Shown here: positions 8,570 to 16,890 of the stretch, one piece after another
Position numbering within the stretch: the first letter of the stretch is position 1
How the letters are laid out: each line of letters starts with the position of its first letter
Assembly (NCBI RefSeq): GCF_025141175.1
Contig: NZ_CP081155.1
Span: 2,819,001-2,883,000, forward strand
Origin: Jannaschia sp. M317
Lineage (GTDB): Bacteria > Pseudomonadota > Alphaproteobacteria > Rhodobacterales > Rhodobacteraceae
Direction of reading: 5' to 3'
DNA length: 64,000 bases
Notes under the pieces: model-generated
Told to the model about the DNA's origin: nothing
Database searches by the model: none
The model's input: only the letters and a program-made list of their open reading frames with translations
Position numbers and translations under genes: made by a program

Positions 8570-8869
8570 ATGATCCGCGCCCTTGTCCTTTGCTTTGCCT
8601 GCGCTGCCTGCGCCTCCGACTTGCCCACCGTGGACGCAAGCGTCTCGGACGCGGCGCGGGCGCAGGCCTATCCCGTGCTGATCCCGCTGGACGACATTCT
8701 GACCGACGCCGCCCTGCCATCACGGGCCGCGCCTTTGGGCGACGGTCTGCGGGCGCGCGGCGCGCGGCTGTCGCGCAGCCGCATCGCCGCCCCCGGAGGA
8801 TCGGATCTGGCGGCACGCGGGGCCCGCCTGCGCGCCCGCGCCGAGGCGCTGCGCAACGCCGATATCTGA
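8570..8869 (+). CDS. Small exported hypothetical protein
   Basis: A 99-residue protein with a short hydrophobic leader (MIRALVLCFACAACAS) and a mature part rich in Ala, Arg and Leu. The leader has cysteines at positions 8, 11 and 14, but none sits in a good lipobox, so lipoprotein status is uncertain. The segment YPVLIPLDDIL is probably the conserved core. Helical heptads with Ala-Arg-Gly-Ala-Arg-Leu recur in the second half. It lies divergent from the TetR gene and upstream of hom. I do not recognise a family, though small proteins of this type occur next to hom in Rhodobacterales. Confidence 0.6.
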   Translation: MIRALVLCFACAACASDLPTVDASVSDAARAQAYPVLIPLDDILTDAALPSRAAPLGDGLRARGARLSRSRIAAPGGSDLAARGARLRARAEALRNADI

Positions 8870-8941
8870 GGCCCGCGTTGCACCTTGATCGCGAAGCGGC
8901 TAGGCCTGCCCGGACGCATTTCACATCGACGGAGCACCCCC

Positions 8942-10228
8942 ATGTCTGACCCCCTTCGCCTTGGCATCGCGGGCCTTGGAACCGTGGGTGTGGGGGTCGT
9001 GCGCATCGTGCAGGACCACGCAGACATGCTGGCCGCCCGCACCGGTCGCGCGATTTCGATCAGCGCCGTCTCCGCCCGGTCGCGCGACAAGGATCGCGGT
9101 GTCGATCTGTCGGGCTACGCCTGGGAAGACGACCCCGTGGCGCTGGCGCGGCGCGACGACGTGGACCTGTTCGTCGAATTGATGGGCGGCTCCGACGGCC
9201 CGGCCAAGGCTGCGACCGAGGCGGCGTTGTCGGTGGGCAAGCCAGTCGTCACCGCCAACAAGGCAATGCTGGCGATCCACGGTCAGGCCCTGGCCGAACT
9301 GGCCGAAGCCAACGCAGCCCCCCTGCGCTTCGAGGCGGCTGTCGCGGGCGGCATTCCGGTGGTGAAATCCCTGACCGAGGGGCTGGCAGGCAACGCCATC
9401 ACCCGCGTCAGCGGCGTGATGAACGGCACCTGCAACTACATCCTGACCCGGATGGAATCGGCGGGCCTGCCCTATGACGAGGTCTTTGCCGAGGCCGGTG
9501 CCCTCGGCTACTTGGAGGCGGACCCGACCCTGGACGTGGGCGGTATCGACGCGGGACACAAGCTGGCGATCCTGTCTGCCATCGCCTTTGGCACGCAGGT
9601 CGACTTCGATGGCGTGCAGCTTCAGGGCATCCAGCAGGTTTCCATCGACGACATCCACCGCGCCCGCGACATGGGATATCGCATCAAGCTGCTGGGCGAG
9701 GCGCGTCGCACGCCCGCAGGTATCGAACAATCCATGCGCCCGACCCTGGTCCCCGCCGACAGCCCGCTGGGCCAGTTGGAAGGCGGAACCAACATGGTCG
9801 TGATCGAAGGCGACGCCGTTGGGCAGATCGTCCTGCGCGGCGCGGGTGCCGGCGAAGGCCCGACCGCCAGCGCCGTCATGGGCGACGTGGCCGACATCGC
9901 GCGGGGCCTGACGCTGCCGACCTTCGGCCAGCCTGCCACGACACTGGCCCCGGCGACCCGCGCCAACGCGGTGACCGAATGCGCCCACTATCTGCGCCTG
10001 CTCCTTAGGGATGAGCCGGGGGCCCTGGCCCGCGTGGCGACCGTTCTGGGACAGGCAGGCATTTCCATCGACCGGATGCGCCAATACGACCACCCCGGTG
10101 CAGATGCCCCGGTGCTGATCGTCACACATCCCTGTGCGCCACTCGATCTGGCGCAGGCGCTGCGCGGCGTGATCGACACCGGCGTCGTCAATGGCGAACC
10201 GGTCGCCCTGCAAATCCAGAACCCCTAG
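8942..10228 (+). CDS. hom: Homoserine dehydrogenase
   Basis: A 428-residue enzyme that reduces aspartate semialdehyde to homoserine with NAD(P)H, at the branch point to threonine and methionine. ATG 8942 follows GGAG. The Rossmann motif GIAGLGTVGVGVV lies at residues 8-20. Family markers include GKPVVTANKAMLA and GGIPVVKSLTEGLAGN. The substrate loop is GVMNGTCNYILTRM. A C-terminal ACT domain (about residues 350-428, LLRDEPGALARVATVLGQAG) implies feedback control by an amino acid. The aldo/keto reductase gene starts only 8 bp after the stop. Confidence 0.96.
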   Translation: MSDPLRLGIAGLGTVGVGVVRIVQDHADMLAARTGRAISISAVSARSRDKDRGVDLSGYAWEDDPVALARRDDVDLFVELMGGSDGPAKAATEAALSVGKPVVTANKAMLAIHGQALAELAEANAAPLRFEAAVAGGIPVVKSLTEGLAGNAITRVSGVMNGTCNYILTRMESAGLPYDEVFAEAGALGYLEADPTLDVGGIDAGHKLAILSAIAFGTQVDFDGVQLQGIQQVSIDDIHRARDMGYRIKLLGEARRTPAGIEQSMRPTLVPADSPLGQLEGGTNMVVIEGDAVGQIVLRGAGAGEGPTASAVMGDVADIARGLTLPTFGQPATTLAPATRANAVTECAHYLRLLLRDEPGALARVATVLGQAGISIDRMRQYDHPGADAPVLIVTHPCAPLDLAQALRGVIDTGVVNGEPVALQIQNP

Positions 10229-10236
10229 GAGGTCCC

Positions 10237-11298
10237 ATGGCCGAACGTCCCCCCAAAACCTTCGCCGCCCCCTACCGCGCCGCGCAGGATCGCTATGCCG
10301 ACATGCCCTATCGCCGCTGCGGTCGGTCGGGCCTGAAGCTTCCGGCGATCAGCCTGGGGCTTTGGCACAACTTCGGGGACGACACGCCGCATCAGGTGAA
10401 ACGCGACATCTGCCGCACGGCCTTTGATCACGGGATCACGCATTTCGACCTGGCCAACAACTATGGGCCACAGCCCGGCGCCGCCGAGACGGCCTTTGGC
10501 GAGCTGCTGCGCACCGACTTCGCCCCCTACCGCGACGAATTGATCATTTCGTCCAAGGCAGGCTACGACATGTGGCCGGGCCCCTATGGTGAATGGGGCA
10601 GCCGCAAGTACCTCATCGCGTCCTGCGACCAGTCGCTGAAACGGATGGGGCTGGATTACGTCGACATCTTCTACAGCCACCGCTTCGATCCCGAGACCCC
10701 ATTGGAAGAGACGATGGGCGCGCTGGATCACATCGTCCGGTCGGGCCGCGCGCTCTATGCCGGGATCAGCAGCTACAATTCGGAACGGACCCGCGAGGCG
10801 GCGGCGATCCTCAAGGAACTGGGCACCCCCTGCCTGATCCATCAGCCCAGCTACAACATGCTGAACCGTTGGGTGGAACGTGATGGCCTGCTCGACACCC
10901 TGGAAGACGAAGGCATCGGCTCCATCGTCTTTACGCCGCTGGCGCAGGGCCTGCTGACGGGCAAGTATCTGAACGGCGTGCCGGACGGCAGCCGGGCCAC
11001 GCAGGGCAAGTCCCTGGCAAGGGACGCAGTCACCCCCGAAATGATCGAGGCGCTCAACGGGTTGAACGACGTGGCGCAGGCGCGGGGTCAGACTCTGGCC
11101 CAGATGGCGCTGGCCTGGGTGTTGCGTGGCGGCCGGGTGACGACCGCTCTGATCGGGGCCTCCCGGCCCGAGCAGGTCACCGATTGTGTCGGTGCCGTCG
11201 GCAACCTGGAATTCTCCGAGGCGGAGCTGTCGCAGATCGACACGCTGAGCGGCGAGAAAGGCCTGAACCTCTGGGCTGCATCTTCCGAAGGGGTGTGA
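10237..11298 (+). CDS. Aldo/keto reductase, L-glyceraldehyde-3-phosphate reductase (YghZ) type
   Basis: A 353-residue NADPH-dependent TIM-barrel oxidoreductase. It starts at ATG 10237 behind GAGGT that overlaps the end of hom. The sequence matches the YghZ/GprA subgroup: YRRCGRSGLKLPAISLGLWHNFGD, FDLANNYGPQPGAAE (catalytic Asp and Tyr), ISSKAGYDMWPGPYGEWGS and YSHRFDPETPLEETM. This subgroup detoxifies L-glyceraldehyde 3-phosphate and methylglyoxal-like aldehydes, and other members act as potassium-channel beta-like proteins. The pocket ends with VTTALIGASRPEQV, which binds the cofactor phosphate. It is probably in an operon with hom and glpX. The metabolic reason for the linkage is not apparent. 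Confidence 0.88.
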   Translation: MAERPPKTFAAPYRAAQDRYADMPYRRCGRSGLKLPAISLGLWHNFGDDTPHQVKRDICRTAFDHGITHFDLANNYGPQPGAAETAFGELLRTDFAPYRDELIISSKAGYDMWPGPYGEWGSRKYLIASCDQSLKRMGLDYVDIFYSHRFDPETPLEETMGALDHIVRSGRALYAGISSYNSERTREAAAILKELGTPCLIHQPSYNMLNRWVERDGLLDTLEDEGIGSIVFTPLAQGLLTGKYLNGVPDGSRATQGKSLARDAVTPEMIEALNGLNDVAQARGQTLAQMALAWVLRGGRVTTALIGASRPEQVTDCVGAVGNLEFSEAELSQIDTLSGEKGLNLWAASSEGV

Positions 11299-11407
11299 CG
11301 CCTTTCAATCGGGCACATTTGCAAACCGATTGCACCTACGGGTTTGTCAGCACGGTTCGCCCCCGTTAACAGGGGGCGACCGAACCACCTTTCGAGGACC
11401 AAAGCCT

Positions 11408-12367
11408 ATGGCCAAGACCGATTTCAACGACCGCATGTTGTCCCTGGGCCTCGCCCGCGTGTCCGAGGCCGCCGCACTGGCCTCCGCCGGCCTGATCGGG
11501 CGCGGCGACGAAAAAGCAGCCGACCAGGCTGCCGTGAACGCGATGCGCGACCAGCTCAACAAACTGGACATTCAGGGCACGGTCGTCATCGGCGAAGGGG
11601 AGCGGGACGAAGCCCCGATGCTCTATATCGGCGAAGAGGTCGGCTCCGGCACCGGGCCCGAGGTGGACATCGCGCTGGACCCGCTCGAAGGCACCACGCT
11701 GACCGCCAAGGACATGCCCAACGCCCTGACCGTGATCGCCATGGGCCCGCGCGGGTCGATGCTGCACGCGCCTGACGTCTACATGGACAAGTTGGCCATC
11801 GGTCCGGGCTTCCGCACGGGCGTCGTCACCATGGATATGTCCCCGGCCGAGCGGGTGAACGCCTTGGCCGCCGCCAAGGGCTGCTCCACCGAGGACATCA
11901 CCGTCTGTGTTCTGGAACGCCCCCGCCACGAGGAAATGATCGCCGAGATCCGCACCACCGGTGCCGCCATCCGCCTGATCACCGACGGCGACGTGGCCGG
12001 CATCATCCACTGCGCCGAAAGCGCGAAGACCGGTATCGACATGTACATGGGGTCCGGCGGCGCACCCGAGGGCGTGCTGGCCGCCGCCGCGTTGAAGTGC
12101 ATGGGCGGACAGATGTTCGGTCGCCTCACCTTCCGCAACGACGATGAACGGGGTCGCGCCAAAAAGGCGGGGATCACCAACCTGGACCGCGTCTATACCC
12201 GCGACGATCTGGTGACCGACGATGTCATCTTTGCCGCGACTGGCGTCACCGACGGCTCCATTCTGGCGGGCATCAAGCGCGAGGTCGGCTATCTGACGAC
12301 CGAGACGATCCTGATGCGCTCCAAGACCGGTTCCGTCCGGCGCATGACCTACCGCAACCCGATCTGA
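11408..12367 (+). CDS. glpX: Class II fructose-1,6-bisphosphatase
   Basis: A 319-residue metal-dependent sugar phosphatase of gluconeogenesis, possibly also acting on sedoheptulose bisphosphate. ATG 11408 is preceded by GAGGA. Diagnostic GlpX motifs are VVIGEGERDEAPMLYIGEEV and DIALDPLEGTT, which carry the metal-binding acidic residues, and the C-terminal MYMGSGGAPEGVLAAAALKC. The length is normal. It sits between the hom/aldo-keto reductase pair and recJ, the usual neighbourhood in this group of bacteria. Confidence 0.95.
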   Translation: MAKTDFNDRMLSLGLARVSEAAALASAGLIGRGDEKAADQAAVNAMRDQLNKLDIQGTVVIGEGERDEAPMLYIGEEVGSGTGPEVDIALDPLEGTTLTAKDMPNALTVIAMGPRGSMLHAPDVYMDKLAIGPGFRTGVVTMDMSPAERVNALAAAKGCSTEDITVCVLERPRHEEMIAEIRTTGAAIRLITDGDVAGIIHCAESAKTGIDMYMGSGGAPEGVLAAAALKCMGGQMFGRLTFRNDDERGRAKKAGITNLDRVYTRDDLVTDDVIFAATGVTDGSILAGIKREVGYLTTETILMRSKTGSVRRMTYRNPI

Positions 12368-12431
12368 TCCGGCGGGGTCCCGGTCCGTCCGGGACCTTGC
12401 GCCCCAAGGCCAGCCGCGCGACAGAGGCACC

Positions 12432-14198
12432 ATGTCATATCTTGGTGTTTCTCTTTCTGCGACTGGCCGCCGTTGGGTTGGTCTGGACCCCGCGACCGAA
12501 CGGCTGGCCGAGGCGATCGGCCAGACCGGCCAACCCCTGCCGCTTGCCCGTCATCTGGCACGTCGGGGTGTGACGCCGGTCGGGGCCGCCGCCTTTCTCG
12601 CGCCCAAGCTGCGCGACCTGCTGCCCGACCCGCTCGACCTGCGCGATATGGGCCTGGCCGCCGACCGGCTTGTGGCCGCCGCGCGCACCCGTCAACGCAT
12701 CGCGATCTTCGCGGACTACGATGTAGACGGCGGCACCTCCGCCGCGCTGCTGGTCTGGTGGCTGCGTGGCCTGGGCCTGCCTGCCACGGTCTATGTCCCC
12801 GACCGCATCGACGAAGGATACGGCCCCAACGCCCCCGCCATCGCAGAGCTGGCCGCGGCACATGACCTGATCATCTGTGTCGACTGCGGGACCCTGTCTC
12901 ACGATGCCCTGGCCGCCGCCGAGGGGACCGATGTCATCGTCCTCGACCACCACCTTGGCGGCGAAACCCTGCCCCCTGCTCTCGCCGTCGTGAACCCCAA
13001 CCGGCAGGACGAAAGCGGCGATCTCGGCCACCTCTGCGCCGCCGCCGTGGTGTTTCTGACCCTGGTTCAGGCCAACCGCCTGCTGCGCGATCAGCGGCAG
13101 ACCGGCCCGGACCTGATGGCGATGCTCGACCTTGTGGCGCTGGCCACCGTGGCGGATGTGGCCCCTCTGATCGGTGTGAATCGCGCGCTGGTGCAACAGG
13201 GGTTGAAGGTTTTGGCCCGTCGCGCCCGCCCCGGCCTGCGCGCGCTGGCGGATGTGGCGCGCATGGATGGGCCCCCGTCGTCCTACCACCTTGGCTATCT
13301 GCTGGGCCCCCGCATCAACGCGGGTGGCCGGATCGGAGCCGCCGATCTCGGGGCGCGTCTGCTGGCGACCGAAGACGAGTCTGAGGCCGAAGCCCTGGCG
13401 GACCGACTCAACACGCTCAACGAGGAACGCCGCGCCATCGAAGCCCGCGTCACCGAAGCCGCCCGCGAACAGGCCGAGGCTCGGCTGGCCGAAGGCGGCG
13501 CCCTGGCCTGGGCCGCGGGCGAAGGCTGGCACCCCGGGGTCGTCGGCATCGTCGCCTCCCGCCTGAAAGAGGCGCTCAACCGCCCGGCCGTCGTCATCGG
13601 CCTGCGCGACGACGGCATCGGCCAGGGTTCCGGCCGCTCCGTCGGGGGCGTGGATCTGGGTGCCAGTGTGCAACGCCTGGCGGCCGAGGGCCTGCTGATC
13701 AAGGGCGGCGGCCACCGCATGGCCGCGGGACTGACGGTCGACGCCAACCGGGTCGAGGAAGCAATGGCGCGGCTCGACGCCCTACTGGCCAAGCAAGGCG
13801 CAGGCGACTCCGGCCCTCGCGATCTGTCGATCGATGCCACGCTGATGCCCGGCGCGGCAACCCTGCCCCTGATCGACGCGATCGAGGCTGCGGGCCCCTT
13901 CGGCCAGGGTGCCTCCGCCCCGCGATTCGCCTTTCCGGACCTGCGCGTGGTGCATCACCGCATCGTCGGCGACGGCCACTTGAAGCTGACGCTTGCCAGT
14001 GGCGGCAAGCGATTGGACGGCATCGCCTTTCGTGCGGGCGCAAGCGGCCTTGCCGCCGCCGTGGACCGCGCGGCCGGGGCCCCTGTACATATTGCTGGAC
14101 GCCTCGAAACGAACCGCTGGCAAGGACGCGAGACGGTTCAGTTGAAGGTCGAAGACCTGGCTCTGACGGATGAAACAGAAGATGCAAAAAGGGTGTAA
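12432..14198 (+). CDS. recJ: Single-stranded-DNA-specific exonuclease RecJ
   Basis: A 588-residue 5'-3' exonuclease of recombination and mismatch repair. The DHH phosphoesterase domain carries DYDVDG at residues 95-100, VDCG near 150-153 and the eponymous LDHH at 171-174. The DHHA1 domain follows with the helical insertion LNTLNEERRAIEARVTEAA, then WHPGVVGIVASRLKE and KGGGHRMAAGLTV. A C-terminal OB-type domain ends near VQLKVEDLAL. The gene starts at ATG 12432, 64 bp after glpX. tRNA-Glu follows 55 bp downstream. Confidence 0.95.
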   Translation: MSYLGVSLSATGRRWVGLDPATERLAEAIGQTGQPLPLARHLARRGVTPVGAAAFLAPKLRDLLPDPLDLRDMGLAADRLVAAARTRQRIAIFADYDVDGGTSAALLVWWLRGLGLPATVYVPDRIDEGYGPNAPAIAELAAAHDLIICVDCGTLSHDALAAAEGTDVIVLDHHLGGETLPPALAVVNPNRQDESGDLGHLCAAAVVFLTLVQANRLLRDQRQTGPDLMAMLDLVALATVADVAPLIGVNRALVQQGLKVLARRARPGLRALADVARMDGPPSSYHLGYLLGPRINAGGRIGAADLGARLLATEDESEAEALADRLNTLNEERRAIEARVTEAAREQAEARLAEGGALAWAAGEGWHPGVVGIVASRLKEALNRPAVVIGLRDDGIGQGSGRSVGGVDLGASVQRLAAEGLLIKGGGHRMAAGLTVDANRVEEAMARLDALLAKQGAGDSGPRDLSIDATLMPGAATLPLIDAIEAAGPFGQGASAPRFAFPDLRVVHHRIVGDGHLKLTLASGGKRLDGIAFRAGASGLAAAVDRAAGAPVHIAGRLETNRWQGRETVQLKVEDLALTDETEDAKRV

Positions 14199-14253
14199 AA
14201 ATCCGCTTGCGGTGCGCGAACCCCTCGCCTAAACACCCCTCACGCCACGAGCT

Positions 14254-14328
14254 GGCCCGTTCGTCTATCGGTTAGGACGCCAGGTTTTCAACCTGGAAAG
14301 AGGGGTTCGATTCCCCTACGGGCTGCCA
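14254..14328 (+). tRNA. tRNA-Glu (TTC), integration site of the mobile element
   Basis: A 75-nt tRNA with acceptor stem GGCCCGT/ACGGGCT, anticodon loop TTTTCAA on a CAGG/CCTG stem (anticodon TTC), T-arm AGGGG-TTCGATT-CCCCT and encoded CCA after discriminator G. Its last 20 nt are part of a 22-bp sequence repeated at 28092-28113. The element therefore inserted into the tRNA 3' end and regenerated an intact gene. Confidence 0.96.
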
Positions 14329-14330
14329 CT
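14309..14330 (+). repeat. attL: left 22-bp direct repeat
   Basis: It begins GATTCCCCTACGG and ends GCTGCCACT, identical to 28092-28113. It covers the T-arm and 3' end of tRNA-Glu plus two bases. Just inside the element are CGTTATAC (14380-14387 region) and TTATAC (14395-14400), which resemble the arm repeats near the right end. Confidence 0.9.
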
Positions 14331-14591
14331 ATTTTCTGTAAGTAACTGAAAATAAAGAAGGAAACGAGACCTCGGCATCTCGTTATACCCCTCCTTATAC
14401 ACTACAACTTGTGGCGCGATGGAATGTTTCCCTTTCGCGTGTCAGGTCACGGTTGGCGGTAAGGTGATGTGCTGGGCACTGTTCTGCCGCCGTTAGGCGG
14501 AGCGGCGCAGCCAACCTCGCATAGCTTGGCTGTAGCGCGACACCCAACCTCGACTTATTATTGTTGCAGCTAAGTTGAAGGAGTTTGGGTA

Positions 14592-15212
14592 GTGGCCAGA
14601 CATGAACCATGGGCGCGCCCTGAAATCAGCGCCATTCCCAATCGACCGGGCGACCGGGAAGCGGAGCCTCTTTATGCGGCACTCGGTCATGCCGTATCGG
14701 ATTGGGAGGGAGTAAACGCAGTGACCGCTGCGCTTCACCGTGCGCTTTTGCTGGACGATGACCGCGACTCTTTCGAGTCGGCAGAAATCGAAGCGTTTGG
14801 CGGGCTGAACAACGTCCATCGGCGCGCAAAGAAGCTATCAGATTTGTCCAAGGATTTCTTTGGCGCAGCGTTTGGCGACCAGCAGGACGAGGCGAACGAA
14901 ATATGTAAAGAGATTGCATCGTTACTCGCAGCCTATCGCGGATGGGCCGAACGTCGGAACGATCTGGCGCACGGCTATGTAACGGGGGCCGATGGGCCAG
15001 ATTACAATCAAGAAGATCAACCAATCGTGGCGACTTATGCGCTATGCCCTTCTCACGCAAGACTACCAAAGTGGTCCCATGGGGAACCAGTTTACAACTA
15101 CGTTGCAGAAGATATTGCAAGTTTTGCAGCAGCTTTTCGCGCGCTCGACATTGAGATAGAGGCAATGGCCAATCGCATTGAAAACCTTCGACCCTATCGG
15201 TTGGCGACTTGA
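14592..15212 (+). CDS. Hypothetical protein with HEPN-like RNDLAH motif
   Basis: A 206-residue, largely helical protein at the left end of the element. GTG 14592 follows AAGGAG at suitable distance. I do not recognise a named family. The segment WAERRNDLAHGYV contains R122-N123-x3-H127, which fits the R-N-x3-H (RX4H) active-site motif of HEPN ribonuclease domains. A long helical stretch precedes it, as that fold requires. HEPN proteins are toxins or defence RNases, often encoded with a small antitoxin. A 97-residue gene follows 121 bp downstream and could be a partner, which is speculation. The motif is short and could occur by chance, since the rest of the fold cannot be verified by eye. Confidence 0.6.
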   Translation: MARHEPWARPEISAIPNRPGDREAEPLYAALGHAVSDWEGVNAVTAALHRALLLDDDRDSFESAEIEAFGGLNNVHRRAKKLSDLSKDFFGAAFGDQQDEANEICKEIASLLAAYRGWAERRNDLAHGYVTGADGPDYNQEDQPIVATYALCPSHARLPKWSHGEPVYNYVAEDIASFAAAFRALDIEIEAMANRIENLRPYRLAT

Positions 15213-15222
15213 TGGAAGGCAG

Positions 15223-15738
15223 CGCGGCTCAGGCGGGGATGACTACTTGAGGAACGCGCTGGAGTACAAGCCTCGTTGACATGAGCATTAATCCAGAGTG
15301 AGCATAGAAAAGCAATTAGAGAGGGGGTGCCTGATGAACATCACGGTTTCGGACATTGATGCAACCAAGACAGCGGCGAGTTCGCTTTCCCTGTTTTTGA
15401 AATTATCCGAGCCTCCAAGCGAAGCGTGGGCGAGAGAGTTCAATGAACAATACCGGGTGCGCTCTAAAGGGCATTATCATGTGCAGGTTGATGGCGAACA
15501 CATCCGCGTTGATATTGATGTAGTCTACAAAGCGCTTTGGAGCGATACCAAACTTAAAGAGGAAATCGGGACGCTCACCCAGTTGGCTAATGCAAAGCTG
15601 GCGCTAAAAAATGCGGAGAAAAGATGATAACTGTCCGAGAGGGGGCAAGTAGCTAATCTTCGGACAGACCATCGCGGCTCAGGCGGGAATATTAACATTC
15701 GAAGCGTGCGGACGGGATTCTTGCTAACGCCTGAGCCG
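15223..15738. repeat. 15-bp direct repeat flanking a small gene, with an inverted third copy
   Basis: CGCGGCTCAGGCGGG occurs at 15223-15237 and again at 15673-15687, exactly 450 bp apart, one copy on each side of the 97-residue gene. An inverted partial copy, CGCCTGAGCCG, lies at 15728-15738. The second and third copies could form an 11-bp hairpin or a recombinase site. Confidence 0.7.
15334..15627 (+). CDS. Hypothetical protein in element (97 aa)
   Basis: A 97-residue protein without a recognised family. ATG 15334 was selected because a strong GAGAGGGGG ribosome binding site lies 6-7 nt upstream; an in-frame GTG at 15298 has none. It starts MNITVSDIDATKTAASSLSL, has a middle beta-rich segment (HYHVQVDGEHIRVDIDVVY) and ends with a charged helix (LTQLANAKLALKNAEKR). 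No membrane segment or signal peptide is present. It lies downstream of the HEPN-like gene on the same strand and is flanked by a 15-bp direct repeat. It could be a partner protein, but nothing in its sequence proves that. Confidence 0.6.
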   Translation: MNITVSDIDATKTAASSLSLFLKLSEPPSEAWAREFNEQYRVRSKGHYHVQVDGEHIRVDIDVVYKALWSDTKLKEEIGTLTQLANAKLALKNAEKR

Positions 15739-16045
15739 TCCTGCCGCTAACTTGTGCTCAGACGGCGCTTATTAACAGTCGATTAACGCTGATAAAAATT
15801 TCGCTGTAGATTATATCTCGTCTGGCGCACCGATTTTGCACACGTTTACGAATACAGATTTACGACGTGTGTGTGGCTACTGGCCCGCTTCGACGGGGCT
15901 AGGGTGCCGGGGCCGTGGAGCCCCCAGATTGCTTTCTGACGGTCTTCACCCGCTCACGCGGGCCTCTCCATCCCTCCAAACTCAAGCGCTCTGAGCAAGC
16001 CTCTCTGTGCCTCTGGCGGGCATGCGCGCCGATGCGTCTGAGGGC
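15628..16045. other. Non-coding stretch in element
   Basis: These 418 bp lie between the 97-residue gene and the recombinase/peptide pair. They hold the second direct-repeat copy and its inverted partner (15673-15738), an AT-rich segment near 15765-15830 and several GC hairpins around 15886-15960. No coding sequence is supported. A small RNA is possible but cannot be shown. Confidence 0.4.
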
Positions 16046-16117
16046 CTAAAAATGCCCAAAGGCGATGAAGGCTGAGCCAAGCAACAAGATTGCGATTATG
16101 GATGTGGCGAGTTGCAT
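16046..16117 (-). CDS. 23-residue single-membrane-segment peptide
   Basis: A very short ORF starting at ATG 16117, 10 bp after the stop codon of the serine recombinase gene. AGGGGGC overlapping that stop serves as a ribosome binding site. The peptide is almost entirely one hydrophobic helix (LATSIIAILLLGSAFIAFG). Placement, ribosome binding site and hydrophobic pattern argue for a real, translationally coupled gene. Small membrane peptides in mobile elements can be toxins, holin-like or regulators; the role here is unknown. Confidence 0.5.
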   Translation of the reverse strand: MQLATSIIAILLLGSAFIAFGHF

Positions 16118-16127
16118 GGCTTGCCCC

Positions 16128-16838
16128 CTAAGCCGCGTCAGCGGCCTGATAGACGCCAGCACGTTGCAGCATCGCTTTCACGCTGGACGCGGTGTAAGGC
16201 TGGCCTGACGGGCTTGTGTGGCCAGCTTCTGCCAGTACGTTGGCGATCTGCCGTAGACTCCGGCGCTGGTGTGTCTTAGGCGATCTCCGGTACAGACGTT
16301 TGGCTTCATTTACCGTCGCATCCGGGACGGGCTTGCGCCCTTCTACACGCCTACCCTTGCGTTCGCTGGCCCGGTCACGGGCTGCTTTCAGCTTATCGAC
16401 CGTGGTCCGCCTGTCGAATGCTGCAACTGCCCCAAGGATGGTGCGCACCATTTCTGCCGTGGGCGTGTCGGAGCCAAAATAATCGGGCGATGTGGTCGGG
16501 ATAAGGTCAATTCCCTTATCTTTCAGCATTTTATAGCCTAGCTCTTGCACCAGAACGTCACGCGCAAACCGGTCAGGCGACTCCACAAGGATGGTGCGCG
16601 TACCGTTCGACAGGACGGCTTCTAGCAGGTCCATCATGCCGGGGCGCTGGTCTATAGGGTCTGTGCCAGATACGGCAGCGTCATAGTAGGTCGCTTTGAT
16701 GGTATACCCGTTCGCCTTGGCGTATGCTTCGATTGCCGAAAGCTGACGCTTGTCGGAGTCTTTGTCTGCCCCGGTGTTTGTCGCAGATGATGTGCGCAGG
16801 TAAGCGAATGCGGGCATTTTATTTTCTGATTTAATCAT
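16128..16838 (-). CDS. Serine site-specific recombinase (resolvase/invertase family)
   Basis: A 236-residue serine recombinase. The catalytic domain begins FAYLRTSS with the nucleophile serine at about residue 17. It continues with VSGTDPIDQRPGMMDLLEAV, the arginine-bearing VESPDRFARD and an interface helix (TVDKLKAARDRASERKGRR). The C-terminal HTH includes SLRQIANVLAEAGHTSPSG, followed by YTASSVKAMLQRAGVY. It could act as a resolvase for element multimers or as a cargo-module recombinase. ATG 16838 and an internal ATG seven codons later both lack a good ribosome binding site. A perfect inverted repeat just upstream is a likely operator or crossover site. Confidence 0.88.
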   Translation of the reverse strand: MIKSENKMPAFAYLRTSSATNTGADKDSDKRQLSAIEAYAKANGYTIKATYYDAAVSGTDPIDQRPGMMDLLEAVLSNGTRTILVESPDRFARDVLVQELGYKMLKDKGIDLIPTTSPDYFGSDTPTAEMVRTILGAVAAFDRRTTVDKLKAARDRASERKGRRVEGRKPVPDATVNEAKRLYRRSPKTHQRRSLRQIANVLAEAGHTSPSGQPYTASSVKAMLQRAGVYQAADAA

Positions 16839-16843
16839 TGCAA

Positions 16844-16890
16844 TACAGTATCCTGAAGGTGATTCGTGTACACTATCTCAGGATACTGTA
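16844..16890 (-). promoter_or_regulatory. Perfect 13-bp inverted repeat upstream of the serine recombinase
   Basis: Arms TACAGTATCCTGA (16844-16856) and TCAGGATACTGTA (16878-16890) are separated by 21 bp that contain the palindrome GTGTACAC. The repeat starts 6 bp upstream of the recombinase start codon. It is either an operator covering the promoter or a recombination site of the resolvase type. Confidence 0.7.
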
